64,000 nucleotides of DNA, taken from NCBI GenBank assembly GCA_021927905.1, contig BLLK01000040.1, forward strand, positions 806,001 to 870,000, in the 5' to 3' direction. Below are positions 44,171 through 54,717 of this stretch, piece after piece; the first letter of the stretch is position 1; each line of letters starts with the position of its first letter. The notes under the pieces were generated by a model. That model saw only the letters and a list, made by a program, of their open reading frames with translations. It was not told where the DNA came from and made no database searches. The position numbers were made by a program, and so were the translations under genes. Origin of the DNA: Chaetoceros tenuissimus. Lineage: Eukaryota > Bacillariophyta > Thalassiosirophyceae > Chaetocerotales > Chaetocerotaceae.

Positions 44171-45375
44171 CTATGGATCATCATTTGAATCTCTTGATTT
44201 CAGGACTTCCTTCAATTTACTACGATGCTTCATACTCATTACGAGTGCCAGTTTCAATCTATCTATCAAATCAGTGACTTCAATTGCGCGTAAGCGAAAG
44301 CTCAGATTATCTTCAAATAATTCAGGTGAGAAGTAGGCCCAGCTCAAAGCTGAGAGTTCTTGTACACTTCGAAGGTTATTGTCCTTATCACTCTGGGACA
44401 TTGAGATGCGATAACCCTGATAATCTGAAGCTCTGGCTTGTTTTAGTGCATGTTCGAATGCAGCTCTCATACCATCACCACTAAATGACGCATCATCATC
44501 ATCATCATCATCTTCATCGTCCTCGTCGTCATCATCTTCTAATTCAGCTTCTAGTAGCATCCTCCGAAGTGTTGCTTCGCTTACTTCCTCATCAATCTCA
44601 ACATATTCTTCCTGTTGTTCTAATCTTGTCTCCAGAATAATTATCGAGCTAAAAACATGCTCCAACTTATCAGCCAATTCATTACCAAGTTTCATAATAT
44701 CTCTCCCACTTGCCGTCTTTCCATCCGATTGTGATTCATCATCACTCATTTCTGTACACCAACCAGTCAGAAATTCTTTGTTTTCATCTTCTTCGTCAAT
44801 AGACATTAAGTTGCCACGTCCGACAGACCTGATCGTCGCAAGAATTGAATAGTTTGTCCCAAATCCAGTATTACCTTCCATCTTTTGAAATGATTCGATT
44901 TCACAAAGTGGCATAGATTGTAAGATTCCAGATGGAGGGGCTAACAAACCCATTGCCACAACGCCTCCATGCTCATTAATGGCTTTTTCAAAGAGCTTGT
45001 GGAATCTACACATGATGAGAAATTGTATAAAAGAATCATCCCGTAATCGCGATTTATTTCCACTTACCGCTCTTCATATAGACACAGCTCTTTTGTTTCA
45101 CCTTGTAAAAGTGCATCATCAAGTGGAAAAGGCAATATGCAAATCTCACGAAATGGTCCACTTTCTTTATCTTCAACGAGACCAGCTGGTGCGTCGAACA
45201 TCATATCTCTCCATTCCGATAGATCATACAGTCTAGTGTTGTGATTTCGCTCAAAACGACTCTGTACAGAATGAAAGTTATTTCTTTTCGATGTAATTTG
45301 ATTAGAAACTTGAAATGATTGAGTCAGGGGAGTTATAAAAAGCAACCCAACATATAATTGAAAGCTATATCTCAT
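44171..45375 (-). CDS. Plastid-type LON-domain protein, 380 aa
   Basis: Exons 45068-45375 and 44171-45005; 62-bp intron, phase 2. An N-terminal signal peptide (LYVGLLFITPLTQS) is followed directly by Phe-Gln-Val and a basic, Ser/Asn-rich stretch, the layout of diatom bipartite plastid presequences. The mature part begins as a LON substrate-binding (PUA-like) domain: REICILPFPLDDALLQGETK, LYEERFHKLFEKAI, GVVAMGLLAPPSG. No ATPase or protease domain follows, so this is a stand-alone LON-domain protein, as in several plastid proteins of plants and algae. After it come an acidic run (DDDDEDDEDDDDDDD) and a helical C-terminus. Role probably protein-quality related; substrate unknown. Confidence 0.75.
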
Positions 45376-45935
45376 ATTTCTTCGATTCTTTTTATTTACT
45401 TAATAAAATGGACCTATCCGAAATCAATATATGCGGAAGAGTTTGTTCTGGCGGAGAATTAGTAACTATGATATGATGCAGTGCTATCTCTATTGATACG
45501 AGTATGTGGTATGTGGTGGTGATGAATGATGAATGAAAGAGTGATGAAGGATGAAGAAAAGAAATTCGGGCAGGCACGAAGGGCAAAGGACACATCATAT
45601 ACCCTACTTGTCACGGACAATAGGCAGCGTCATTTTTTTGAGTTTGAGTGTGTGATGTAAATAGATCACTCACCAAAACTACTTCTGTTTCAATAAAATG
45701 ATCTTTTCAAATCACCCTTTTTTCATTCCTCGATTCAAAGACTATTTTTGGAAAAGTTCCTTTCATCGATTTCTTTGCCGCTTTGAGACAGACAGGGAAG
45801 AAGAGGATATGTATATGTTTGAAAAATATAATTCAAAATATAATTAAATAAAATATTTAAAAATTCATTTGAAGTATTACGTTCATTCTAAAGAAGGATA
45901 GTAGAAATATGGAACAATGATGAAGAATAAATACC
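45376..45935. other. Intergenic, no gene
   Basis: Upstream of the LON-domain gene and downstream of the membrane-protein gene. Contains a 'gatgaatgatgaatgaaagagtgatgaaggatgaag' simple-repeat stretch near 45520 and a very AT-rich patch at 45825-45880. Confidence 0.35.
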
Positions 45936-46568
45936 TTATGACATTTCAACGAACCCGCTGGTTGGAGAATTCATTTCATAATCTCCCTCTAGATCTTCCT
46001 TCGAAATGAGGTATGAACGCTTCTTTCTCTTCCACATTACCAATCCTACAGCAAAGAGAGCAGAACCCATAATCATACTGGAATATGAAGCACTGTTTCC
46101 TTCAATAGTTGCAGAGCAATAAACTACTGCATCACCAAAGTCAATAGTAGCCTTTGCAGTAAGGGAGATCATGTTGGTAAACATGGAAAGATATCCTGGA
46201 TTTTCTGGTAGAGTAATGTCTGTGTAAAAGTTGTAAATTCCTGGAGATGGACAATAATAACCCCCATCACGACTTGTAACTTGACCGTCACAAATATCTA
46301 CGGTATCGTTGAAAAAGTTATATCCAAACAATGATGCTGTTACTACGGGAGTCTCAGTTGAAATATCTCCAATAGAAAATCTTCCTCTTATTTCACCAGT
46401 TGAGCCCCATGTGCAGTAGTCTTCATCTTGACATTTCATAGAAGCTTTCTTTACTTTGAAAACACCAGTATTACCCGTACACTTTCCAAGTGAAATACTT
46501 AGTTCTTGCGCAAGCGAAATGCTGGTGCATACAACTAGAAACAAGAGTGCATGAAAGATTTGTCTCAT
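45936..46568 (-). CDS. Type I membrane protein, 210 aa, unknown
   Basis: Single exon. A clear signal peptide (MRQIFHALLFLVVCTSISLA) leads a ~145-residue lumenal or extracellular part with eight cysteines (for example GKCTG, MKCQDEDYCTWG, DICDG, YYCPSPG, VVYCSAT) that is likely beta-rich. One membrane segment follows (SSMIMGSALFAVGLVMWKRKKR) with a positive stop-transfer cluster, then a short cytosolic tail with YLISKEDLEGDYEM, containing two tyrosine-based, sorting-like motifs. No family recognised. The topology suggests a small cargo or surface receptor-like protein. Confidence 0.65.
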   Translation of the reverse strand: MRQIFHALLFLVVCTSISLAQELSISLGKCTGNTGVFKVKKASMKCQDEDYCTWGSTGEIRGRFSIGDISTETPVVTASLFGYNFFNDTVDICDGQVTSRDGGYYCPSPGIYNFYTDITLPENPGYLSMFTNMISLTAKATIDFGDAVVYCSATIEGNSASYSSMIMGSALFAVGLVMWKRKKRSYLISKEDLEGDYEMNSPTSGFVEMS

Positions 46569-46908
46569 GATAGATTATATTTGAAGGAACAAATATGAAA
46601 CACCGTATGAGGATGTACAGATAGTAATGCCTTCTGAAAGGAGAAATATTTAAGAAGAAATGAAATAAGAAAAGAAAAATGAACGCCTCAAGAATAGTTT
46701 AGTTTCCTAACGCTTGGGTTCGTGTCAAAAAGTACAGTCAACAGCTAAATAAGTAAATACCAAACCAACACAGATAGAAGAGGGGTGATATTTTTTCACT
46801 CAACCCCTCACCTATTTTCCAGATCCGCTTACTAGAAAAAACAGTACAGAGGCTAGCAAGCAAGTTCATCGACATCAAGCACCTCATCTTGTGTAATTGG
46901 AATCAACT
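46569..46908. promoter_or_regulatory. Divergent promoter region before eS1
   Basis: Lies between the membrane-protein start and the ribosomal-protein start. There is a pyrimidine-rich stretch close to the latter ('ttttttcactcaacccctcacctattttcc', 46792-46821). No defined motif could be assigned. Confidence 0.3.
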
Positions 46909-48284
46909 ATGGCTGTCGTAAGTAGAGATGTGTGCCTTGTTCAAATGAACTTGAAATAAATATGATAAGATTTTCTGAGAGGGGATGCTGGGGAAAGGCA
47001 GTGTGGCTTTTTTCGAGGGAGGACATAGGGAGTTTCAGTAATTCACTTTTACCAAGAAATAATATACTAACATGTCTCCTTCATCCTAACAGGGAAAGAA
47101 CAAGAGAGTATCAAAGGGAAAGAAGGGAGGCCGCAAGAAGGCGTAAGTTTAAAATTACTGTTTGAAACATGAAAGAAGAGAGATGGATTGAAACTATTGA
47201 ATAAGAAAGACATCAAATGAAAATAAAACACAATCACGAGAATGAAACAAATATGAATTGAGAAAGCATATCGGGAATAACAACACACTCAAAATATGAG
47301 CAGGACGAGGTTGATAGATTATTGCAAATGGAAAAGAACAGAATCCACAGAACATGCACAAAATATCACTACTGGCTGGGGCAAAATGAAATACACCTCT
47401 GGGCATCAACAACTAGTTTGCAACAAAACTTTTGATTGAATCGTCACTCTGTAGCAGTTGCTTTATTCGAAGTTTTCAAGCGTTCAGTCTCTGTAGAAAA
47501 CAAATCCATCTCTCTATTCTCGCTTGCGTCAATGAATTTTTCCTAACGTTTCCTTTTTTACAGTGTTGACCCTTTCCTTAAGAAAGAATGGTACAGACTT
47601 CAAGCTCCTGCTATGTTTGCTACCAAGGACTTCGGAAAGACCATCATCACCAAGACCGCTGGTACCAAGATTGCTTCCGAGGGACTTAAGGGACGCGTAG
47701 TTGAGGTTTCCCTTGCTGATCTTCAGAGTAACGAGGACTTCGCATACCGCAAGATCAAGCTTTGTATTGAGGATGTACAAGGATACAACTGCGTTACCAA
47801 CTTCCACGGTATGGATATGACCCGCGATAAGGTATGCAGTCTTATCCAGAAGCGCCAAACTATTATTGAGGCTAATGTAGATGTTAAGACTTCCGATGGA
47901 TACATCGTAAGAATGTTCTGCATCGCTTTCACAAAGAAGGACAAGGATCAAATCAAGGAGACTTGTTACGCAAAGTCTGCACAGGTTCGTGGAATTAGAG
48001 AAAAGATGGTTAACTACATGACCGAGCTTGGAAATAAGGGAGATCTTAGAACTCTTGTTCACACTCTTATCACCGCTGACTGTGGAAAGGAGATCGAGAA
48101 GGCAGCAAACACTGTTTTCCCAATCAAGGAGTGCTACATTAGAAAAGTAAAGGTACTCAAGAAGCCAAAATTCGATGTTACTGCTCTTATGGAGTGGCAC
48201 AACGACGATGGTAAGAAGGCTGACACCGGAAAGAAGGTAGCTGATGCTGAAGAAGGTGTTGCTGGATCCGGCGGACGCTACTAA
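46909..48284 (+). CDS. RPS3A: 40S ribosomal protein eS1 (S3a), 259 aa
   Basis: Exons 46909-46917 (only Met-Ala-Val), 47093-47142 and 47564-48284; introns of 175 and 421 bp, longer than any other intron in the window except those of the SLC25 and subunit-f-like genes. The spliced start MAVGKNKRVSKGKKGGRKKA, then VDPFLKKEWYRLQAPAMFAT, and later RKIKLCIEDVQGYNCVTNFHG and KVCSLIQKRQTIIEANVDVKT are typical of eS1, a small-subunit protein near the mRNA exit and initiation-factor side. Codon use is visibly biased to C/G-ending codons (aag, ttc, gac), unlike its neighbours, fitting high expression. Long introns in ribosomal-protein genes often host snoRNAs; I saw no clear C/D box pair in either. Confidence 0.97.
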
Positions 48285-48487
48285 GCCAAAAATAAATTAA
48301 GCAAATACTCGTGAAAAATATGGTTATCTTTTAGTAGAGACAGAGTTCATGTTGGAATAACAGGATGATATTATAATATCGCCACGTACAAATGCACGTG
48401 TACGAGGACAGAGAATGAATTGTATATCCATCTCATTATTCGGCGCTACAAGTACGCATGTACAGAGATAAAGGTGCACATCCATGT

Positions 48488-49562
48488 CTACTTCTTACCA
48501 AGCCTCGCCATGAACGCAGTTTGGATTTCATTATGCTTCTGTTGATTTTCTCCAATCATGGTTGCCATCAGTCCATGTTTCTGCTTTTGACCCGAGTCAG
48601 AACGAATGCCATGTATAACCTCTTTTGTCTTTTGAATGTACAGAGAATCCATATCCCTCCTGAGGTCAATCTCAACACTCTCAATCATTTTACCAATAGT
48701 TCCGATATGATTGTCGTCTGAAGAAAAAGAATGAATCTGCTCTATTTGCTTTGTGAGAGATCCATTGATATTTGTGTTCGTTGAACCATTATCATCAGTA
48801 GCATTTTGAATATCAAGTGATAAAATCACAGTAGTTGATAGCTCATACTTTGCTCTTCCATTTGATAGAATTCCAACATCTACTATATGAATGCTATTCC
48901 AATACCCCTTTCCATCTTCAATTCCATCATCACTTTCCGATATCTCTTTTATGATGAGAAATGCCCCAGCAAAACCTTCATTCGTTGTGCCTCCCTTATT
49001 CCATAAATATACACTACTCATAACATTATTCCCATAATAAAGTATAGAATAAGATTCAAAGATTTCATTCGCAACTTCTTCGACAGCACGAAGTTGCATC
49101 GATGGCTTGAATCCATGAGAAGAAGTCAAAGGAGGAAAATATTGATTGGACCAAGGAGATCTAAATGAGTCCTCATCTCGATTATGATCAATGAGAATAT
49201 ATCTTTTATTCACAGTAGTATCCAGCCCATCTTTTAAAGGACTATCTACTTGCTGGTATAGATCTTCCACAACTTCAGGATCAGACTTGAGTAAAATTGA
49301 TATAGCATCTAGATTCTTTGCCATGAAAAAAATTAGATACTGCAAAATGAAATAATGAATGGCATTGAAAATTGAAACATCAAGATTTGTAATTTACCTC
49401 AGAAGTATCTTGAACCGGAGTCCTTCGTAGAATACTCAACGATGCATCTACTTTCGAAACAGAGTCCATATTTTGATGTGATGACTGTGTTTGTAAAACT
49501 GAAAGCTGTTTGTAATGGCTATCACAATTCCAATTTGAACATGTAGCATCTTCATCTTTCAT
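48488..49562 (-). CDS. CAPZB: F-actin capping protein subunit beta, 338 aa
   Basis: Exons 49398-49562 and 48488-49339; 58-bp intron, phase 0. With the alpha subunit this caps actin filament barbed ends. Family landmarks: LSILRRTPVQ at the end of exon 1, then VVEDLYQQVDSPLKDGLD, DHNRDEDSFRSPWSNQYFPPL, MQLRAVEEVANEIFESYSILYY and SSVYLWNKGG..GFAGAFLIIK, with HIGTIGKMIESVEIDLRRDMD near the C-terminus. An insert (EISESDDGIEDGKGYW; later NATDDNGSTNTNINGS) makes it somewhat longer than the animal protein. No defects. Its stop is ~200 bp from the convergent eS1 gene. Confidence 0.95.
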
Positions 49563-49927
49563 TTTTCATCTTTGCATCTTTGCTCTGCCTGTATTTTGTT
49601 TTTTGCTTCCCCCCCGGAGCTTGAGGGGAGAAGAAACCTGACCAAATCCTCAGTTCACTGTACGTATTGTAATTTGTAAAATCAATTTGGCTTGAAAATA
49701 TTTTCGGTTCTGCAAGCCTGCAAGAAAGTCAAACCATGCAAACGCTTCTATATATTTCCATTTAATTAATACGGAACTTGCCAGAATTTCCAGGTTTCAA
49801 CGTGAATTAAGTTGTAGACATTACATCACTAACTAGTCGAATAAGTAACATCCATTCTCTAAGTTTTTATAAACTTTACATGATATTGTAGTACTGCATG
49901 TCTAAAAGTTATATCCCCAAATTCAAA
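49563..49927. other. Intergenic, no gene
   Basis: Promoter side of the capping-protein gene and 3' side of the COPI-associated gene. No structure seen. Confidence 0.35.
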
Positions 49928-51004
49928 TTATACCAGGCACCCGTCAGTCTTGATGTTGTATTTAGCATCGACATACCAGTTGCTCAAATCTTGAAAAGTA
50001 ATGTACCTATCATTGTCCCTATCTATAGCAATGAAGGCATTGGTTAATTCATCTCCACTGAGGCGCACATTCATATCGCGAACAAATGCCTTGAATTCAG
50101 TTACACTCAAATGGCCATCTCTATCTCTGTCATGTCTTTCAAACATTTCCATCAAGTTATTTTGATTGCCAATCCTTCGAACAAGTGTCTTGAGTTTATC
50201 ACTTGCCTTTCTACCGATGAAAATAGCCGCTGCTCCAATAGCGATCATGACTCCACCAGCAATCATATTCCACATTGTAAAGAGAGAAAATTGTAGACTG
50301 CCACTGAAGAAATAAAAGAAACCTCTTCCCCAAGTGAAACGTAAAAAGCCAAGTTGTTCCAAGATAAGTCGATGAATTGATGTAACACCATTTTTGAATG
50401 GCATAATTTCCAAGGTTATAATGAATGCACCAAAAAGCCATATGTATAGTGAAATGAGGAAAAACGAAGTAGAAATTCCTCCACTTCCATAGTATGAATA
50501 GTAGCTTTTCTGTTGATAATCATAAATATTTGCAATAACCATGAACAAAGCTCCAGCAATCACAAGATATCGAAAGCTCATGGGGCCAGACTCTAGTAAT
50601 CGTGTAATCTCCTCACAATCAAAGAAAAGCCCATCATCATCATAATCGCTGCCATAATTATGTCTTGCCAAGATAACAGTAGTCTTACTATCATCCTCCT
50701 TCTTACGAAAAGGTTCGCTGATATGCTTCAATTCAAAGTTTGGATCAGAATCACCAATCACTTTAATCTTTGTTTTGTCATCAGTAGTGGAAGTTTTGCC
50801 TTGTACTCGAAGAATATTAGTCGCTGGAGCTTCTTCATTGTAATTCGTTCTGACCATTACCTTTTCATCCTCCTTTTTGGTTACAGCTACAGATCTCATT
50901 CGTTTCATAACTGAAAGCTGCTCTCGTTTATTTTCCAACTGTCCCGAAGGCGGCATAGTATTTGGTGATCGACCAGTACCATGAAGATATTGATTGGTAC
51001 TCAT
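49928..51004 (-). CDS. COPI-associated-type membrane protein with EF-hands, 358 aa
   Basis: Single exon. A disordered, basic N-terminal ~140 residues precede four hydrophobic segments (FRYLVIAGALFMVIANIYDY; STSFFLISLYIWLFGAFIIT; FYFFSGSLQFSLF; IAGGVMIAIGAAAIFIG). The pattern resembles the COPI-associated/TVP15-like four-helix family of Golgi membranes. The C-terminus adds two EF-hand loops, DRDRDGHLSVTEF and DRDNDRYITFQDL, with the acidic ligands at positions 1, 3 and 5 kept, so Ca2+ binding is plausible. The last loop position is Glu in the first and Asp in the second, after Thr or Gln. Function is likely Golgi or vesicle linked (inference). Confidence 0.7.
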   Translation of the reverse strand: MSTNQYLHGTGRSPNTMPPSGQLENKREQLSVMKRMRSVAVTKKEDEKVMVRTNYNEEAPATNILRVQGKTSTTDDKTKIKVIGDSDPNFELKHISEPFRKKEDDSKTTVILARHNYGSDYDDDGLFFDCEEITRLLESGPMSFRYLVIAGALFMVIANIYDYQQKSYYSYYGSGGISTSFFLISLYIWLFGAFIITLEIMPFKNGVTSIHRLILEQLGFLRFTWGRGFFYFFSGSLQFSLFTMWNMIAGGVMIAIGAAAIFIGRKASDKLKTLVRRIGNQNNLMEMFERHDRDRDGHLSVTEFKAFVRDMNVRLSGDELTNAFIAIDRDNDRYITFQDLSNWYVDAKYNIKTDGCLV

Positions 51005-51355
51005 GATAGATATTGTTTGAGGTTCTTTTAGGGGTTGGAAGCTTTTTATCTAATCGAATTATCAAATACAAAGTAATGTGGAAAACTCCAAAGGAATGCA
51101 AATTTCTTGAAAGATGCGTTGAGCATACTAAAAATATACCAAGATGACAGTCAAAATAAAATAGGGTTCCCTCTTGGTCCCGTTTTACTTTCTCTTCCCT
51201 TCCCCTCCCTTTCCCATCTAACAAGATCTTTTGACCTGTGACGATTTTTTGTTTTAGTTGTGGTGCAATTTGGACCTCACAAAACATCATCTTGAAAACG
51301 ATTAAGGCTTCAAGGCAATCTTTGGCGCCAGAAAGATCATAATAAATAGATTGCA
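51005..51355. promoter_or_regulatory. Divergent promoter, COPI-assoc / SLC25 genes
   Basis: 351-bp gap between two diverging starts. Contains a pyrimidine-rich run at 51185-51215 ('tttactttctcttcccttcccctccctttccc'). No defined element could be named. Confidence 0.3.
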
Positions 51356-52800
51356 ATGAGATCACAAATCTACTGCATTCTAGTTGGACTTTTCCTAGCT
51401 GTTGCTTCGGGCACAACAGTTGGTCCAGCTTTAATGGTCAGAGCTGGAGGACGCAAAGCCCCTGTAGTAGAAAGTCCAACAGCTGATGGACCATTGAAGG
51501 TTTTCATCGAAACAATAAAGGAATCAAGAAAACATCTTGCTGCAGCGGGTGTAGCTAGATGCGTTTCTATTTTTGGGATGTTTCCTGTAGACACAATTAA
51601 AACTAGGTTACAAATGGGTCAAGCCAATGCATTTGCTCTTGAAGGTTTATACAAGGGAGTTGGAGGATCTCTATTTGGGCAAGTTCCATATGGAGTATTG
51701 ACCTTTGGAAGTTATGAAATGTACAAAAAGGCTTTGCTTGAAAAACTTCCAAATGTAAAACCAGCATTTGTTTATGCACTAGCTGCTATCTGTGGAGGTA
51801 AGATTATTCATCTGACTTTCTTGAATTGAATATAATCGACGGCACACTCTTGGCTTTTTCTGCTTCGTGAGAAAGTCACATTTTCACCCGTCGGATAGAG
51901 AGCATGGATTTTATATTACGGTCACTATGATCATGTGTGTATCGTTCGGCATCTTTGCAATATCTATAGTCGTACTAGACTTTAGGAGGAGGAACAATTT
52001 AATAGGTTTGTTAGCACTGCAATACTAACACACTTTTCTAATTTTTCGTCTGTAGATATTACTGGATCTGGTTGGTTATGTCCGAGCGAAGTAGTCAAAC
52101 AGCAAACACAAGCTGGAATGTACTCAAGTACAGGTGATGCTGTGAGAGGAATCTTTCAAAAGAAGGGGTTGCGTGGGTTCTATCAGGGGTATGCTGGAGG
52201 TCTTGCCAGAGGTAAGTCATTACTTCGTATGTTTTTTGCGACCGACGGCACACTCTTGGCTTTTTCTGCTTCGTGAGAAAGTCACATTTTCACCCGTCGA
52301 ATAGAGAGCATGGATTTTATATTACGGTCACTATGATCATGTGTGTATCGTTCGGCATCTTTGCAATATCTTCTTTTGTACAATTTATCTTTTTTGAATA
52401 ATATCAAATCTCACATCATATTGCAATGGTAGACGTTCCATTTCGTGTTGCCCAATTAGTATCTTTTGAAGTTACAAAGAATATGTATTTAAGAGCAAAA
52501 AAGAGTGGATCAGATGATGAAAAGGTCAACTTATCTCCTTCTGAATCGGCCATATGCGGGGCTATTGCAGGATCTTTCTCTGCTGCAATCACAAGTCCAT
52601 TGGATAGAATTAAGACTTTACTCATGACAGATAGCGGGGCTTATGGATCTACTGTCGCATCTTGTATATCTAAAATATGGAAGGATGAGGGTGTAGCTGG
52701 GTTATGTAAAGGTATGGCTCCTAGAGTTATATACATCGCACCTAGCGTTGCAATTTTCTTCATTGCCTACGAGCAAGTACAGCAGCGATTATCTGATTAA
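51356..52800 (+). CDS. Mitochondrial-carrier-family (SLC25) transporter, SAM-carrier-like, 321 aa
   Basis: Exons 51356-51797, 52056-52211 and 52433-52800, introns of 258 and 221 bp, both phase 1. All three carrier repeats have the signature P-x-[DE]-x-x-[KR]: FPVDTIKTRLQ, CPSEVVKQQTQ and SPLDRIKTLLM, each followed by the G-rich second motif (LYKGVGGSLFGQVPYG; FYQGYAGGLARDVPFR; LCKGMAPRVIYIAP). The overall look is closest to S-adenosylmethionine carriers, but substrate cannot be proven by eye. The first ~20 residues form a signal peptide (IYCILVGLFLAVASG), which a mitochondrial carrier does not need. This suggests a plastid-envelope location through the ER. Each intron contains the same 129-bp element. 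Confidence 0.85.
51837..51965 (+). repeat. 129-bp intronic element, copy 1
   Basis: Lies inside intron 1 of the SLC25 gene, 39 bp after the donor and 90 bp before the acceptor-side exon. It matches copy 2 at 128 of 129 positions (the difference is cgtcGgata versus cgtcAaata). The first ~55 bases can fold through cgacgg..ccgtcg, with an inner ctttttct..agaaag stem. Flanking intron sequences are unrelated to those of copy 2. Confidence 0.9.
52243..52371 (+). repeat. 129-bp intronic element, copy 2
   Basis: Second copy of the element, inside intron 2 of the same SLC25 gene, same orientation. Removing it leaves a 92-bp intron of near-normal size for this genome. It starts at cgacggcacactc and ends at ttgcaatatct, exactly like copy 1. 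No third copy was noticed elsewhere in the window. Confidence 0.9.
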
Positions 52801-52830
52801 AGTTAAACATTTTAGTTTTTAGATCTTTCT

Positions 52831-54339
52831 TTATGACCGACTGCGACTGCGGCTAGAACTTGATCCAGAAAAAGATCTGCTGGAACCCCTTCTTCTTGAA
52901 GAACTGGCACTCCTAGATCTTCTCCTGCCTTTTCCTCGTGCACGATCAAAACTTCTACTTCTACTGCGCATCCTCTCCTTGCTCATACTTCGACTTCGAC
53001 TTCTTGAGTATGAGCGTTTTCTCCGTTTTGAAAAATCCTGGGTATGACCTCTCTCAGGACTCATTGACTTCGATTCGCTTCTATCAAACCTCTTCCTTTT
53101 CTCTGGTCGACCGCGAGATGAACTTCTACTTTTTGTACTTCTCCTCGGTATTTTCTTTTGGTTCCTCGAAGCATCTCTACTTGGCGACCTCGACCTACTC
53201 ATCCTTTTCCTCTCGCTCGAATCCCTTCGACCTTTCTGTTTGCTTGGAGTAGACGATCTGGGGTTTGATCTCGAAAAAGAAGACCGAGAAGAGCGGCTAC
53301 TAGAACGGGAACTATAGCTTCTACTTCTTCTCCGTGATTGCCTTTGTCTACCTCTTCCTCTACTACTACTTCTGCTGGAATATGATGAGTAACTATCACT
53401 ACTATAACTTCTCGAAGAATAGGAAGAATAGCTGGATCTGCTGCTACCACTGGAACTGCCACTATCAGAAGAATAGTCTCTTCTTTTCTTGTGTTTTCTC
53501 TTATCTTTCTTTACACTGCGTGAACGACTCCTGGATCTGGATCTACCTGCCTTTTTCCTCGCCTTCTTCTCAGCCCTTGCTGCTCGAATTCTTGCTCGTT
53601 CTGCCTTTCTTTCCTCCTTTTCCTTTTTCCGGATTTTTTCTTCTCTCTTCTTCTTCTGTAACTCTTGATCAAAGGCTTGGCCTTCTACATGCTTTCTTTC
53701 ATCAATTCTAAAAGCTCTTCGCAAACGATCATTCTCCAGCTCCTTTTTCTGATAGTCAACATGCGAGTTTGTTTCTTTACGATTTGAATGTCTCGAGTTC
53801 AGGAATCTATGGTGTTTTGGAGGTGGCTGTCTACGATAAGAACCCCTGGAATCTGGCTCTTTAGCAACTAACTCTGTGCTTTCTTCCTGACCTTCTTCCA
53901 ATTGTTTCGGCTCCCCACTTTCATCATTCAATAATTTATCACCATCTTTCTGCGCTTCAAGCTCCTTTTCTCTCTCTTCCTGTTCCAATTCCCACTGTCT
54001 TCTATTTTCTTCTTCCTGCTTCCACTGATCCAGCTGTCGTTGCCTTTCATTTGCGATCCTAGATTCAATTTCCTTCTCTGGCAATTTTCCATGTTGCTCC
54101 ATCCTTTCTCTCATTTCCAATAGCCGACATTCTAGTCTACGTTTTTCTTCATGGCGTTGAATTTCTTGATTGTGTCGTCTAGATAGGGCATGGTTTGTTG
54201 GATGACGGTTGCTGTTGCCTTGGTTTTGTGATACGCGGTATCTTGTGGAAGATGGGCGAATGTAGGAGCGATTACTCTGGACATGCCCGGATGTAGCCGA
54301 GCCTCGTACTGTTGAGAGTCCTATGCCGTTATATGACAT
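52831..54339 (-). CDS. Cwc21/SRRM2-like splicing factor with RS domain, 502 aa
   Basis: Single exon. The N-terminus SYNGIGLSTVRGSATSGHVQ is the conserved start of Cwc21 and SRRM2, which sits near the spliceosome catalytic centre. The cwf21 domain follows (about residues 55-105: HNQEIQRHEEKRRLECRLLE..LPEKEIESRIANERQRQL), then long Glu/Arg/Lys coiled-coil helices, and from about residue 270 an RS domain of many Ser-Arg dipeptides (RSRSRSRSRS; SSYSSRSYSSDSYSSYSSRS). The RS part is far longer than in yeast Cwc21 but shorter than in animal SRRM2. Its stop is 31 bp from the stop of the convergent SLC25 gene, so the two transcripts probably overlap at their 3' ends. Confidence 0.85.
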   Translation of the reverse strand: MSYNGIGLSTVRGSATSGHVQSNRSYIRPSSTRYRVSQNQGNSNRHPTNHALSRRHNQEIQRHEEKRRLECRLLEMRERMEQHGKLPEKEIESRIANERQRQLDQWKQEEENRRQWELEQEEREKELEAQKDGDKLLNDESGEPKQLEEGQEESTELVAKEPDSRGSYRRQPPPKHHRFLNSRHSNRKETNSHVDYQKKELENDRLRRAFRIDERKHVEGQAFDQELQKKKREEKIRKKEKEERKAERARIRAARAEKKARKKAGRSRSRSRSRSVKKDKRKHKKRRDYSSDSGSSSGSSRSSYSSYSSRSYSSDSYSSYSSRSSSRGRGRQRQSRRRSRSYSSRSSSRSSRSSFSRSNPRSSTPSKQKGRRDSSERKRMSRSRSPSRDASRNQKKIPRRSTKSRSSSRGRPEKRKRFDRSESKSMSPERGHTQDFSKRRKRSYSRSRSRSMSKERMRSRSRSFDRARGKGRRRSRSASSSRRRGSSRSFSGSSSSRSRSRS

Positions 54340-54717
54340 GATTTAGTTTGTTTGAACTTAGATGAATGTGTTTGTGATTACACATACACTAAAAAAAGGG
54401 GCCGCGTTAGAGTTCATTTGCTTGGACAAACTCGGTCGGCCTGTGGCTGCTGTACGTACGTAGGTATTGCTTGTTCGCTGTTTTGCTGTTGTGTTGTTTG
54501 TTCGGATTGCCACCAGACATGACGTCATTAATAGTACTGTCATTGGACAAGCTCCTCATCCGTTCCCCGTTTCACACAAAAGAATAGGTACCTTATTTGG
54601 AAGAGAATCATTCTTCACTATTATTTCAAAATCTACAAATCTCATTTTTGTTATATGATATGAGCATACACCAATTACCGAAAGAGACAAGGCAGAAGAT
54701 CGACAAAATAGACAAAG
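54340..54717. promoter_or_regulatory. Divergent promoter with palindromic TGACGTCA
   Basis: Between the Cwc21-like and split-Tudor genes. It carries TGACGTCA at 54520-54527 and a 'gtacgtacgta' run near 54453. TGACGTCA is the full cAMP-response-type palindrome bound by bZIP factors; TGACGT half-sites are known CO2/cAMP-responsive elements in a diatom carbonic anhydrase promoter. Use here is inferred. Confidence 0.4.

Noticed and set aside
47143-47563. C/D-box snoRNA in the long second intron of the eS1 gene
   Set aside because: No RTGATGA box with a matching CTGA and closing stem was found.
51837-51965. Calling the twin intronic element a canonical introner or an H/ACA snoRNA
   Set aside because: The splice sites lie outside the repeated unit, so it did not create the introns. 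No ACA trinucleotide sits three bases before the 3' end and the second half does not fold convincingly by eye.
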